DNA from: Rusavskia elegans
Lineage: Eukaryota > Ascomycota > Lecanoromycetes > Teloschistales > Teloschistaceae
DNA length: 64,000 nucleotides
Reading direction: 5' to 3'
Assembly (NCBI GenBank): GCA_011316305.1
Contig: SAUG01000161.1
Span: 40,248-104,247, forward strand
Every line of letters begins with the position of its first letter. Positions within the stretch are counted from its first letter, which is position 1. Below are positions 11,031 through 22,854 of the stretch, one piece after another. The position numbers and the translations under genes are program-made. The notes under the pieces are model-generated. The model saw only the letters and a program-made list of their open reading frames with translations. It did not search any database and was not told the origin of the DNA.

Positions 11031-12085
11031 ATGACTATCGAGTTTGCCGACGGCTTCAATCCCAAAAGTCACTTGTGCCTTCCTGGATCCCGGTTGACAG
11101 GCCAGGTCGTCATTCGCAACCCCAAGGTGCTCGAGGTCGAGGTCATCCAGGTTACCGTCTACGGTATATCAGATGCCTTCATCCATCGCAAGATCAGTGG
11201 TATCAGAGCTGATTTTACGGCCGTGGCTTCCTCTTTCAAGAAATCAAAGACCTCACTGGAAGCCCCGTGAAGCTGGAGCCGAATCTCTAACCTGGTCATC
11301 GCTTGGCATTCGAATTCACTATGCCGTCCAATCCGATGCCCATGTCTGAGAATACCAAAAACTTCGTCAACAAATGGCAAACAAAGGATTGCTTCGCCGG
11401 TGCTCAGGACATGCACGCACTACCTCCACCATTTTCCTTTCGTACGAAGGCGCTGCTTGGTTACACCGATAGTTCCATGTTCTACCGAGTCGATGCTACC
11501 TGCACCAAAACCAAAGGTGGTACATCATGGCTTCCTCAAGCGTTCACGCCACTTCATTTTTCGCCCACCAGATCCGAACATAATTCAGTGCCACGGCTGC
11601 ATACCGTTAAGGGCCAACATCAAACAAAGTCAGCACAAGCCTTGACCATATTACTGCACATTCCCTCTATTTCCTACGCTGGCGGCCCTTTCCCCGACAT
11701 GATAGCCTGCGAAGGCATCTCTCCCACGATCCCCGTGATTTTGACAAGCCTGGAAACCCGACTTGAGGGCATACGTCTGACGCGCGGTCGATCGTTTCTT
11801 TTCGGAGAAAAAGATCGTTCAGAGGGACACGATGTTTCGATTATCGCCTCGAAAGACTTCTCCATCAATATTGGGTCGGAGCCGATCAACCTCATGAATG
11901 CGGGTTTCCGAAGCGGGATCCCCTAGAATGCTGTCCCAACCTTGAAGTCGTTTACTGTGACGTAGATGACAAATATCATGCACACGTCTTACACTGTGCG
12001 TATTGGGAACGAGACAGTCAAAGGAAAGGTTCCGGATAGTCAGGCCGAGATGCTGCCAGGGGTAGTTCAGGCTGTTACTTCGTAA
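11031..12085 (+). pseudogene. Arrestin-like (N- and C-domain) pseudogene
   Basis: The 5' frame from ATG 11031 encodes an arrestin-type strand pair (LPGSRLTGQVVIRNP, then IQVTVYG). At about 11,205-11,222 the family-like continuation moves to another frame (YGRGFLFQEI), consistent with loss of one base. That second frame holds an in-frame TAA at 11288, then a long stretch with FEFTMPSN, HALPPPF and FYRVDAT, all in the expected order for fungal arrestin-like proteins. Further TAG stops lie at 11924 and 11963 before the frame ends with TAA at 12083. One frameshift plus three internal stops make a functional product unlikely. Arrestin-like proteins are adaptors linking permeases to ubiquitin ligases. 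No intron pattern I tried removes all the lesions. The TAA could have arisen from CAA by C to T change, but this is not proof of RIP. Confidence 0.72.
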
Positions 12086-12275
12086 TAAGCTGGAAGACGG
12101 CGTAAACCCCCTTTATGTGTCCAAAGATCATGACTCCAAGTATTCACTGTCACCAGAAGCAGTCGACGGAATACATTTAATTATCAACGTCTACTTCCCA
12201 GTCTTCCTGAACCACCGATTGTATCTATTACACGCCCGCCAACCCCCAAATCCATCTTAAACAACGCGCACCACA

Positions 12276-13125
12276 TTACCGTCCATGCAACATCTGACCA
12301 AACCACCCACTCACCGCATTCTTCGCCCTTTCCAACCCCCGTTTCTCCTTCTCGTTATTCTCATCCGCCCGACAAGAAAACCCATGCGCCAGACCCGGAA
12401 AATACTGATAATCATACTCAACCCCCAGGGTCGGAATGACTCGATTAGCATGCTCCTTCAGCTCAGGCGTAAAGCGGGGATCCGTTTCCGGCGCCAGAAT
12501 CTGCACGGGGACTGCCACATCATCGATCTCCTCCTTCGTCAGGAAGGTAGGATGAGCCACGGAAAGGGCATCAATGAGATCTTTGCCTGCTTTGATATCA
12601 GCTACCAGCCCAAGTCCAAGCCGCAGTTCACATCTACACATATATGTAAATAGCCATGAATAGATACGAAGAGAAAAAAGCATAACACATACCCTTCCCC
12701 CCCAACTGAAAAGCCGCCCACCCACCCCAACAATACCCCACAGCCCCCACCTTCTTGTACCCCATCTCGCTCTTCAACCTCCCCGCAAAACCAAGCACGC
12801 TCGGCGCCCTCACCTCCTTGCTATTCCGCTGCAAATAGCCCTGTAAATCCAGCTCCTTGAACTTCTCCGGATCGAAAATCATATCCTCGGTGATGACTTC
12901 GCCGCCGAAGAAGTCGGGTAGATAGACCGTGGCGTCTACTTCCTGGGCGAAATGATCCGCCAACAGCCGGTTGTTGCGGAATGTCCAGCCGAAGATGTCG
13001 TGGAGGAATAGGATGGCTACGTCTTTGTTGGAGCCTGTGACGTAGATGTCTTGGTCGTTGAGTCTGGTGGTGCGGCCGGTGGGGGTGCCGTTCCAGGCGA
13101 AGCCGGAGGTGCAGCAGGATGACAT
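12276..13125 (-). CDS. Dienelactone hydrolase family protein, two exons
   Basis: Exon 1 is 13125-12693 and exon 2 is 12601-12276, joined in phase 1 across a 91-base intron (GTATGT...GGTAG), giving 252 residues, the usual family length. It is an alpha/beta hydrolase. The nucleophile elbow GYCWGG has Cys in place of Ser. The acid is probably the Asp in PETDPRF, and the His is in GLAHGFS. An early strand VAILFLHDIFG and the oxyanion region match fungal dienelactone-hydrolase-like proteins. It probably hydrolyses small lactones or esters in the cytosol; no signal peptide is present. The N-terminal CC pair is common in this group. The neighbouring genes give no pathway clue. Confidence 0.9.
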
Positions 13126-13984
13126 TTTTGGAGGAAGTGGAGTGGGATGGGATTGGGGGAATGAAGTTGGGGAGGGGAGGGGGACAGATGAGGGGAGCGG
13201 GAGGAGGGTTATATGCTCTCGTTGATAAGTTTGGCTTACGTTGGTGCTGCCCGAGGCAATGTATGGAGTTCATGCATGTCTGACGTCATGAAGGCGGTCT
13301 CTATGCAAGATGGGTGACTTGCAGATGGATACATGACTTGCATTGGGTCAGCGATCTTCGCACACTCGATCGTACGCAGTCATTGTGCGTCCGTGAGTCT
13401 CGTGCTATGTGATTGGTCCGGTCGTAGCGGCAGGCATTAATTGAGGTAGCTAAGATCAACCACTCGAGGTGTCGATGACACAAGCACGACTGTTCGAGTG
13501 ACGATGCAGTCAATACGGATTGCAAGGGCAATGATGAGGTCATGTGAAACATTTAATTGATGCTGTCAGAGCTATTGCTGCCATGTTGTATGGCAGGCAA
13601 TTTCTCCGGATCTGTCTGGTGTCTAGAGTTACAAGTTCATGCACGCAAAAAGAAATCCATCCTCCTTTCTTTCCTCGCGAAAATGCAAATGAGGGAGACC
13701 GCCGTCGCCGTCGCTTATGCTGTCATGTGCGGGGGGGGAGGGCCAAGGAAAAATGGAATATGCTGGTTGTAGAGGGGGGGAAACTCCGAATTCGTGATGA
13801 CTTTGCTGCTGACAAGGTGAAAGGTTTGTTGAAAACCCTCATGCTGATTCAAGTGTTGGATGTGGCCGTTCAACCAGTGATGACAATCGATAGGCCGGTT
13901 TGTTGAAAACCTAAGACCGGGTTACCGATACTGCAGACGATGTCCATGGCCATGTTGTCATGGAAGTCCATGCGAGGACATCGC
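13126..13984. other. Intergenic, no gene seen
   Basis: About 860 bases. Short frames only, with two G-runs near 13,731 and 13,774. No RNA gene or repeat was recognised. Confidence 0.5.
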
Positions 13985-14805
13985 TTAACGACCACGACGT
14001 TTCTGCTTCTTTTGGACGACTCTGGTGGTGAAAGCAGGGGCCTCGTTGCCAAATTCTCCGGAGTAGTAGCTGTCGTCAAGAGGATCGCGATAAGGATAAG
14101 GATGAGGCATAGGCCGTCGGCCATGAGGGACGGGTCGACCATAAGCATCGACATCGGTGCTCTCTGGATCACTAGACGGTGGGACGCCATAAGCAGAAAT
14201 CGTAGATGAGTAGACGGGGCTCACTATACTTTTCCCATTCTTCATGAAGGGCATAATTGCGTTCTGCACGGTCACTCTCTTGGTAGTGCCCTTGGATTTG
14301 CTGATGATGTTCTAGCTGTGACGCAGCAGTGTCATAGAGCAAGGGAGCGCCACCATAGAGCGCTTCGCGTTGGACACCATGCCTGCTTCCGGTCAATAAC
14401 TACGTCTGGATAGCTTGTCTGCCAGTGGAGAACCCACTCGTATGCTGCCTCTTGGTGAGTACGGGCCATGGGCTTCAATCTCGCATGGTCCGTGGGCATC
14501 AGGCCCCCAGTGAAATCTGAATAGTAGCGGCGTTCTTGGGGGTCCATGGAATTGAGAGCTCTTTCGGCGGCTCCCCTGGAAACAGCGTAGTCGACACGGG
14601 CGGCGTGGTTGCTCTTTTGGAAGTCCTTGACTGTCTCCCACTGAGCCTTAGCATTATAGCCCCCAGTCATTCCGGGCGGAGGAAATCCCCGGCCACCACC
14701 GTAGCCTCTGCTGGGGTACTGGTTGTATCTATCGCGAGCGTAGTCATTTTCACTGTAAGAGGGTTGGGGACATCTATTGATGAAGTCCCTCTCGTGGGGA
14801 GGCAT
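13985..14805 (-). CDS. Small unknown protein with RG/G-rich N-terminus and basic tail, three exons
   Basis: Proposed exons 14805-14404, 14315-14230 and 14171-13985 give 224 residues. The coding signal visibly shifts through three frames. Introns of 88 bases (GTAGTT...CACAG, phase 0) and 58 bases (GTATAG...TCTAG, phase 2) join them without stops. The first donor is weak, so the first join is the least sure part. The N-terminus is rich in Tyr, Arg, Gly and Pro (RGYGGGRGFPPPG). The middle is charged and helical-looking (ESDRAERNYALHEEW). The C-terminus is Pro/Tyr-rich and ends in a strongly basic QKKQKRRGR, which could be a nuclear signal. I do not recognise a family. A spliced real gene is favoured because all three segments have protein-like composition and consistent phase. 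Confidence 0.5.
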
Positions 14806-15969
14806 GATCAGGGAATCCCTGCCAGCAAGAATTGGAAAATAATGATCTGAGGAGGATGTGCAAAGGAAGAGTATGAAAGAGGGTTTGAGAAAGAGGGATG
14901 TCAAGTATGGTTCGGAGAGATAATGGTTTTGGAAGAAAAACGCTTGGAAGATGGTCTGAAGAGGAGGCAGTAGAGGATGGCGAATCACTCTTATATATAC
15001 ATATTCGCCTCAATTGCTTGGCCAGATTCTCTGACTATCAACTGCATGTTGATCATAAGTCAACAGACGCCAACCATTCTTAGCTTCCTGATGATCGAAA
15101 CTTGACCTAAGTGATAGAGTCATGCCGGTATCGAGCCATCTCGTGGAACGAAGGATCAACACCAATCGCTTCCACCTTCGCGCGCGGAAAGGCAGGCGCT
15201 GCTGGAGATAGCCGGGTAGCCAAGATCATTTCATCAGATAAAGATAGGGGGCAGTAGCAATACCCTCGGATCGGACATCTTGCGAGTAAGAAAGGTTGCC
15301 CGTTTGAGTTTCCCGTTGGGACTCCCAACCTACAAGTCTACTCTTGCAGATAGCTTTTGGTCATTTTTGAACGCTGTCGGATAACAGTACTATTGGGCCT
15401 CTGCGAAGATGTTCAGCATGCCAGGCGCTCAAGTCGTAGACTCAAAATCTGGACTTAGAGTGAGAGTCCAATTAGCTGCCACATTTACCTGATAGCTTCA
15501 TGAGCCTCCGTTGTAAATGCATGAACCTGTAGGCGCCGAGTACAAACATGTTGAACTTGGATTCATTAAAAAAAGAGATGGTGGTGACAATGGTGGTGAC
15601 AGTGGTGTGACAAAGTGTCGACGTTGGACATCGAATTAGGCATCAAAACAAGCGCCCGGCAGCCCCATCCTGGCACGTGATTGGCCTATTCCGGATCCAG
15701 GGGGCTGTGTAACCGCCCATTATTTCGACACTAAAAGCGACCTGGTGCGACTTCATTCAACTTCCTTGACGCCGTTTCGTGTCATGATTGTCCAACTTCA
15801 TGCGTCACGCAATCTGGCGAGCGACGATATATCGACAGAAATCGCACGTTCTGTTGTGATCCACCAACATATCATGCTAGAAGACCTCCTCTCAGCGTCA
15901 TCTCCCTCTCCAGTTCTCTTCCTTTCTCTACCTCACCCTTGATTCTCGCCACCAAGTTCAAACTCCAGT
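14806..15969. other. Divergent intergenic region, no gene seen
   Basis: About 1.16 kb between two divergently transcribed genes. The last 80 bases before the plus-strand ATG are CT-rich (CTCTCC, CTTTCTCTACC), as expected for a fungal leader. A short GGTGGTGACA-type imperfect repeat lies near 15,577-15,611. Confidence 0.5.
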
Positions 15970-17389
15970 ATGGCTTCTCCGTCTTTCGAGACTCTGCTAC
16001 CAGAGGTTCAGGCACAAATCATGCGTTGCCTCGACTCCATACCAGATCTTTTCTCACTTCTCCGCGCATCACCGCGCTTCTATCAAGTCTTTCGATCACG
16101 AAGGGAACACCATATGACACAGCTCGCTTTCAATCATTTTCACCCACAGATATCAGACGATGTGATGGGCCTTGCGTCAGCACTCCGTCTCTCCCAGCCA
16201 GCCTCCCGGGACTCTGTCCAGCAGTACCTCAGCAAGCGGGATCGTGGTCAGCTTGACCAGGAGCAACCTTCGATGGACTTGTCTACTACCACTTCACTCT
16301 GCAAGATTGGCAGTAAGATTGCATGGTTTGTTGATGACTATCAGAAGAGCTCTTTACAACTACTGGCCAAGCTGGGCAGTGGCATGGAGCTTCAGCAAGA
16401 TCCTCAGATATTACGTTCTACTCTGTCAATCACCGAACGAGGTCGTCTACAGAGAGCCTTTTGTCGCTTCGAGACATTCTGCTGTTTATTCGGCCTTTGT
16501 AAAGGCGACATCGCAGACTCCAAACTTCTGGGCACTTTCGACAATCAAGCAAGATGGTATCTGGACGGGTTCACAGCAGATGAGATTGAGGAGATCGCTT
16601 CTATCAGAGATTACCTAGTCCGGCGGCTCTGGGGTACGTTCGAAGCTATCGAAGAGGATGCTATGCATGGTGAACTGTCTGATCATATCCGAATGCTTGG
16701 AGCCAAATGCCAACCGCGGGACTGGTTTTCATTCCAGGTCAAAGCTTACCACTTGCTCCACATGGAGTTTTTTATGTCTCAGGGCCTTGATTTCTTACAG
16801 CAAGTCCTCACGAGCGATGGGTTGAAGAGAGCAGAGTCCGTCATCGTGGACTCTACCGAGCGATCGCATTTTCTTACTGAGGCATTAGAGCCTCGTTTCG
16901 GATCAATGATGAGCCTAGGCTTCGACGAGGAAGAACTAGACTACGAAGGGGAGTATGAAGATGGCGACGAAGAATTTGAGCTGGATGACGTGGATCGTAT
17001 GACGCATGGCTTACTCTGGGCCCATAAGAATAGAGTCCCCAAAGACTGGGCTCGCTGGCCTCTCAAGGGACTTCGAGATTGGGGCTATGTCTTCTGGGAC
17101 AGCTCGCGGCTGAGGGCATCCGGTGTTCTTGATCAGGAGTAAGTCTTGTCCTGTTTGAAGAGATAGCATCCTGCTAACGGGTTATGCAATCCCAGGCCAG
17201 AGGCTGTAGCGAAGTACAAGTTCAACGAAAAAGATAGACCACTGAGTGTCCTGGAGCGACTGCATGCAGCACCTGAGCTGGTATGTCAAAATGATGATAG
17301 TAATGTGCTTAATGCTGAAGCTCGCGTAGCGCGACCAAGCCCCAACCATTTTCAAAAAGTCAGAGCCCAAGCCGCCACTGAGTCCATGA
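15970..17389 (+). CDS. Unknown protein, F-box-like start and acidic C-terminal segment, three exons
   Basis: Exons 15970-17138, 17196-17280 and 17330-17389. The first intron (57 bases, GTAAGT, CTAAC branch) is clear. The second (49 bases, GTATGT...CGTAG) is optional: without it the frame runs on to TAA at about 17,452, but splicing gives a compact Lys/Pro-rich end. The product is about 437 residues. Residues 5-35 (FETLLPEVQAQIMRCLDSIPDLFSLLRASP) look like the start of a fungal F-box-type helix pair. The middle is helical without a known motif. Near residue 320 there is an acidic run (EEELDYEGEYEDGDEEFELDD), followed by a Trp-rich stretch. It may be a substrate adaptor of SCF ubiquitin ligases, but only the N-terminal pattern supports that. 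Confidence 0.78.
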
Positions 17390-18032
17390 TTGGCAGCTTT
17401 GGGAGCGCCTTAACCCACGCAGCTAGTCTCCGGTCGGTTGATCTGCTGATATAACCGACATTTGGTTTACCTGCAGGTTTTGAGTACCTGGCGAGACCAA
17501 TGATTTGGACCATGTGGAAGCAAGCTCAAGCAGTCCCAAAGGCATAGCTCAGAAAGCAATTACACTGCGGCAAGGGTAGATAGAACAGCAAAGCTGTATG
17601 AAGCATAAGACATTGGGAGCACAATACGCAAGCCTTTGACTACCTTTTTGTCCAGTAACGGTAGCACTGGATATGCTCTTGACGCCCCTATATTGTAGAA
17701 CCTATCGTCTGTGTCTTGGCATGATGACGTCACGCTTGTTAGACAGCTTGCTGTCTTTTTACCGTCGATTTTTGGGACTTCCTTACCCCTATTATGTCAC
17801 GCTAATATATATACCCGCTTATCCATTGGCTGTGAAGCCACGTCGCACATATGTCCGATATATCCGGTGGACCATCAAAGCTTTTGCACTTGGCGCTGCA
17901 AGGTGTCTTACAATCCTGGCCAGGGCAAGGATCCCTGAGTTATAACTTTCCACCATACCTTCCTTACCTTGCCCCCATCCTCACCTCCATCCATCTGCTT
18001 CCACCAAAGCGATACCTTTCGCTACCGCCAAA
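17390..18032. other. Intergenic, promoter of the isochorismatase-like gene
   Basis: About 640 bases. A TA-rich element (ATATATATAC) at about 17,803 and CT/CA-rich leader sequence just upstream of ATG 18033 fit a promoter. No other feature was seen. Confidence 0.4.
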
Positions 18033-18587
18033 ATGACCACCGCCCTCCTAATAGTAGACATGCAGAATGTCTTCACCTCCATGACAACCACCTGCCTCCC
18101 CAAAATTCTCCGCCTCTCCACCCACTTCAAAACCCACTCCCTCCCCCGCATCTTCACCCAACACGGCCACACACAAGCCGAGCTCACACCCCCCTTCAAA
18201 AACCAACTCGTCCGCAAATGGGGTCCCTCCGGCTCCATCGCCAAAGGCTCCAAAGACTGGGAACTCATGCCCGACATCGACTCTCTGGCTACTGAGAACG
18301 AAAACCCCATCATCCACAAGAACACCTACGACGCCTTCATGAACACCAACCTCGCTGCGGTGCTTGAAGAGAAGGGAACTGAGAGAGTGGTGGTATGTGG
18401 GGTCATGACAGATTGCTGCTGTGATACCACGGCCCGGAGTGCGTTCAACCGGGGATTTGAGACGTGGCTTGTCAAAGATGCGTGCGGGACGGCGAGTAAG
18501 AAGCAGCATGAGACGGGATTGAATGGGTTTGGCTATGCGTTTGGGGAAGTGCTTGAGACGGAGGAGGTGGTGAAACGGCTGTCGTGA
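18033..18587 (+). CDS. Isochorismatase-like cysteine hydrolase
   Basis: A single-exon protein of 184 residues, the usual size for the family. The catalytic triad is visible: Asp in LLIVDMQN near residue 9, Lys in IIHKNTYDAF near residue 95, and Cys in GVMTDCCCDTTAR near residue 127. The characteristic non-proline peptide segment precedes the Cys (VVVCGVMTD). Members hydrolyse isochorismate, nicotinamide or related amides; the substrate here cannot be told from sequence. There is no signal peptide, so it is probably cytosolic. Three adjacent Cys at the active site are unusual but the catalytic position is clear. The first half uses mostly C-ending codons, the second half does not. It stands alone, with intergenic DNA on both sides. 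Confidence 0.9.
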   Translation: MTTALLIVDMQNVFTSMTTTCLPKILRLSTHFKTHSLPRIFTQHGHTQAELTPPFKNQLVRKWGPSGSIAKGSKDWELMPDIDSLATENENPIIHKNTYDAFMNTNLAAVLEEKGTERVVVCGVMTDCCCDTTARSAFNRGFETWLVKDACGTASKKQHETGLNGFGYAFGEVLETEEVVKRLS

Positions 18588-19202
18588 AAAGAGGTGGATG
18601 GAACATACATGACTGAGTTGAGGAAAGTTATCAGGGAGTTTACATTCGGCATGCGATTGAAATGATACCGTATACTTATTTAGGCCCCACACGATTCACG
18701 TGTCTGCGAACCAGGACCACGGATGAAGACGATAGGATATAGATTGAGACCGTTCATTGGTGATCTGGGGCCAGCGAACAAGATCATGAGCCACGATATC
18801 CAGCCAATCCTCCATCAACTCTCCTCAACAACGGTTGGGATAACTACTATTTTTTGTCCTTTGTTTCAGGGTTCGGACCATTACTGGAGGCGTCGTCGGC
18901 ACTGCTCATTAGACTCACGGCTTGGTGCTCCGTGAGTCAAACTATGAGCGAGCCGGCTCTTCCAAAATTCATCTGCAGATATCTGGCATAGTGACGGAGC
19001 CAAATCCACTTTTTTCGTGTTCAGGCTCCACACTCCGTTTTGGTATGGGCTCTTTCGTCGGGATCACTGCTCCACGAGATACCTCCTCTCGCCATGGCCT
19101 ACAGAACCCATAAAGGCCGAGGCGACCATATTGCAGCCTTTCTTGAGCCAGGCTCTCTGCATGCTGCAAGGATGAGGGACTGAAGAATCTATTTCAAACA
19201 CT
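18588..19202. other. Intergenic between convergent genes, no gene seen
   Basis: About 615 bases between the 3' ends of two convergent genes. It should contain both terminators. No repeat or RNA gene recognised. Confidence 0.45.
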
Positions 19203-22200
19203 TCAATCCTCAGGCTTGAACATGACGATGACCAGCTTTCCTTCGGGATCGACGGCGTACAATGTTGTGCCTGATGGGTCGAATCCAAGGCATGTTGGAG
19301 TTGCCCTGGAGCTCTTTAGCGTGCACAGAGATTTAGGCACAATATCCGGTGCGTCTTTAAGGCTGCAGATTCCACCATCCTCGTGTCCATCTAAACTCAG
19401 TACCAAGATTTTGCCAGACTTTGTCAGGACCACGAATTTGTTTGCTGTGCTGGATACCGTGCCCGCAACAATCTGTCGATGGTCTTGTAGCGCGGTGAGA
19501 TCATGGACCGTCTTTGGTGGCACCTGTTCGTTTGACGGAGCGACGGGTGAGGTGAAAGGCCATTCACCTTGAGATCTGAATCGCTCGGTTGATGCGGACG
19601 TTGTGCAAAGTACATATGGTTGCTGAGACGGCGATTTGTATATGGCCGCCGAAGTCAACCCATCCGAATCAGTCTCCTGAACGAGCATTAGCTTGCTTGA
19701 CTTTAACAGTATCCCACAGACTGCTGGGTGTTCTTTTCGACTAGCAGCCGAGATATCGGATGCTCACACACACCAGTCCTGGGATTAAATTGCAACGATG
19801 GTGACTTACGGGTCTATGCTGATGCCTCGCGATCACAGTGGGGCCTTCCTCCTCCGGCGTCTCCTCAATTTTCCAGATGATAACAGAGTTCCCCCTGTTA
19901 CGATCTGTAATGCAAGCCAAAGTCGCTCCTTCGCTGTCGAAGGCTAGGAATTTCGGAGATTCACCCCTGGGCAGCGTGAACTCCCGAAGGATCCTTCTTT
20001 CGACCGGCCCTTCTGGCGGAAGACTGACTTGATGAATGACAACGCGACCCTCGCGGGAATTCCCAGCTCCGCGTCGAAGTCCAAGTGCAACCATTGCCTC
20101 CGAGCGTTGCTCCCAGGAAGCAATGCCTAGAGGGTCCCAACCTCCATGCGAAACAATCACTCCCCGTCCTGGAAGTCCGATCCGATGAAGCTCCAGATTC
20201 TGGTGAGTCGAGACGGCTAAAATGTCGCTCAATAGCGACACGTCTGCGATTTGCGAACTTTTGTCATATTTTCGCTCCAAGACCAGGTCTTCTTTTCGCC
20301 GACGTCGGTTGTCGAGACTTACGCGAGCTACACACACTTCTCTTGAGCTGGAGAAGAATGCCAGCCGGCAGTCAGTCGAAAGTCCAGCGTGAGCATAGCC
20401 TCTCAAGCCTCTCCCAAAGATGCCCTGTGGCAGCAATTGGCGCTCTTGCACGTCTCCACCCTGTGGCCAATAATCGATATGCCCTTCCAGATACTGGTCG
20501 GCTTCTTCTGTTTCCTCCGTAGCTGGAGTATGACCTTGTTGCTGGCTTGCAAGCGAGAGCGAACGCCCTTGCTCATCCGTGCTCCTGGTTAACACCGACT
20601 CGTGCGTCATGGGTAATTGTTCAATAGCGTCAACTTCCGCTGCATGCTGAGCCTCAAGTGCAGGGTAAAGTGGTCGATTCTCGATGGCCTGAGACGAAGA
20701 GCTAGGAATTCCCGACAAGAACCGACGATCATCCATGCCAGACGAAGATGTGGTCTGGCGCGAAACAGGGCTTTCAGCTTCAAAACTTGTGAGCACCTGC
20801 TGTCTCGAAATAGATCTCACAGCCTCGAGTTCCAATAAGACGCCCGCATTGTCGATGTTGGAGCTTCCATGGCTCACTATGAGCCATCGATGGACATTTC
20901 TGCGAACTGGCTCGTATGCTTCGAAGATCTCTAGGATCTTCCAGCGCAATTCTTCGTATTCGGATTCTTCCATCAGCTGTTTTAGCAGCTCGACAGAAAG
21001 CTGCCCAGACCTCGCATGACGAGCCACTTGCCCGAGGCAATCTAAGAGTCCATAGAAGAAATACCACTTGTCCATCAAAGGTGGACCACGCCGGAGCCGT
21101 GCCAGCGGCCAGTCCCACACGCTGCTCTTCTTCGAGGGGATATCTTGAATGTGAACACTCAAAAGCTGTTGTACGAGCTGGACAACCCCAAGTGCTTTCT
21201 CGTATGCTTCAACGTCAACTCGGTCAGGCTCTCTTGCTGCCGAGAGCGAAAATACTGTTGTGGCATTGCGAGTCAATTCTTGAATTGCCGGCAGGTTTAG
21301 ATACCGGCTTCTACGTCCTGGTATCAAGCCTATGACCTGATCGGCATAGCGGAAGACGGAGTTCAGGCCGTTATATTGCCCGCCTGCCTACTATTCATAA
21401 GTCAAGGAGGTCGAAAGAGCAGCGAGCCACCTACGATAGAAGCCCCAGCCAATACAAGTCCTATGATCGGAATGGGCACAGCGTCCGAGAGCGGCTGCGC
21501 CCTCTTGATCAGAGAAAAGTATTGTGCCGCTAGACGAATCCGGTAGAGGGCGTCCGCTTTCCTCATACGATCCTCGAGACTCGTTTGAGATACCCTGCGC
21601 CCATCAATAATATCATTGAAACGGGCAGCGAGATTTAATCTCAGCTGATCGTGAGGTTCCGCTGTCAGTTCCGTCAAACCACTATGGTGCAGCAGCGCCA
21701 ATGCCGCAACAAGGGCTCGAAGCTGAAGATCTCTGAACCTCCCGCTTTGCGTATCACTCCACTGCAGTAGTGGCCCGGAGAGGTACAAGGTGATTTGCAC
21801 AATCGTGCCGGTTGATAGGGTGGGGTTGGCATTGGGGTGTAAAGATCGGATCAGACATTCCTGATCCAGGGATTTCTGAAAGTCGGATAACTCCTGATTC
21901 GTTGGAGTTATGATGTAAAACCTTTCCAATCTGTCTGCTAGTGATGGCCTGGCTGTCGAGGCCAGAAGATCATGGATTCGATGCTGGGAGCTCGATGCTT
22001 GGCCAGCTAAATTTGCCGCATTTTCGGCTGGTGTAGGTTGTATTACTGAAGGGTGGTGGCCTCCTTGCTGGGCGGATCCTGACAACTGAACGGCCTCAAG
22101 ATCCCGATTATCTGAGCCCGAGATATTGTGACTTTCGTGTCGAATGAGCAACGTCTGTCCGGCTGTCGATGATGGAGGACGGTGATTTCTTTGCTGAGAA

Positions 22201-22205
22201 ATCAT
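19203..22205 (-). CDS. Large unknown protein with WD-like C-terminal repeats, three exons
   Basis: Exons 22205-21435, 21387-19810 and 19700-19203 join in phase 0 across introns of 47 bases (GTAGGT...GTAG) and 109 bases (GTAAGT...AAAG), giving 948 residues. The ATG at 22205 is the first in frame. The N-terminal third is Ser/Gln/His-rich. A Gly/Ala hydrophobic stretch (PIIGLVLAGASI) near residue 250 could be a membrane segment or a buried helix. The C-terminal half holds segments resembling WD40/beta-propeller blades, such as FLAFDSEGATLACIT followed by VIIWKIEE, and TCLGFDPSGTTLYAVDPEGKLVIV. I do not recognise a named family. WD-like proteins usually act as scaffolds. The weak last-exon acceptor is the main uncertainty. 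Confidence 0.68.
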
Positions 22206-22854
22206 TGTGGAGAAGGTTGCAAGCAAGGCTAATTGGCAGGAGGTCAGACATATATGTCGTGTTGTGCTGTCCGATGCGAAGGCCGCAGGCGCGCATGCAC
22301 TCGAGCCAGGATCACTCACGTTTGGCTCTGGTGGCTCCAAGCAGTCAGCCTGGTGGCTGACAGTTGGACACCAAGCTATAGAGGTAATGGCAGCCTCGAG
22401 CCTCGAGTGTGACCTGAATTATGCAGAGTGAGGCAGCTGATTCATCCTATTGGTTTATTTGTGTGGACAGTGGGGGGTGGCCGGGCGTTGGCTTCTGCAG
22501 CCTTTTCTCTTTTGGCTCTCAGAGACCAGAATGGGCGACACCCAGCCTGATAAGAACGTTACTCCTCCGCCTCACATTTAGCAAGACACATTTCTTCGAA
22601 AATCGAATGATTTCTCAAAAATCTTTGACGGGAATTGAACCTGTCGAGTCGGCCCCAAATCAACTACTTCACTGCCATTGAGGAGCAGATTCTATCGAGA
22701 CGTCCAAATTCTCCAAGTTAAATTCACCTCGAAAGTACGAATAGTGTCAACCGACGTGATCTGGTGGCAAGAAATCATATTCGCTGTATAATCATCGCCC
22801 CATTCTACGGCTGGTTTCCTGGTATTGTCAACTTGAACCCTTCTCATTCCAGGC
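22206..22854. other. Divergent promoter region between the WD-like gene and the permease
   Basis: About 650 bases. A tRNA-like B-box (reverse complement GGTTCAATTCC) lies at 22,631-22,641 on the minus strand, but no full tRNA folds around it. Otherwise no feature was recognised. Confidence 0.45.
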
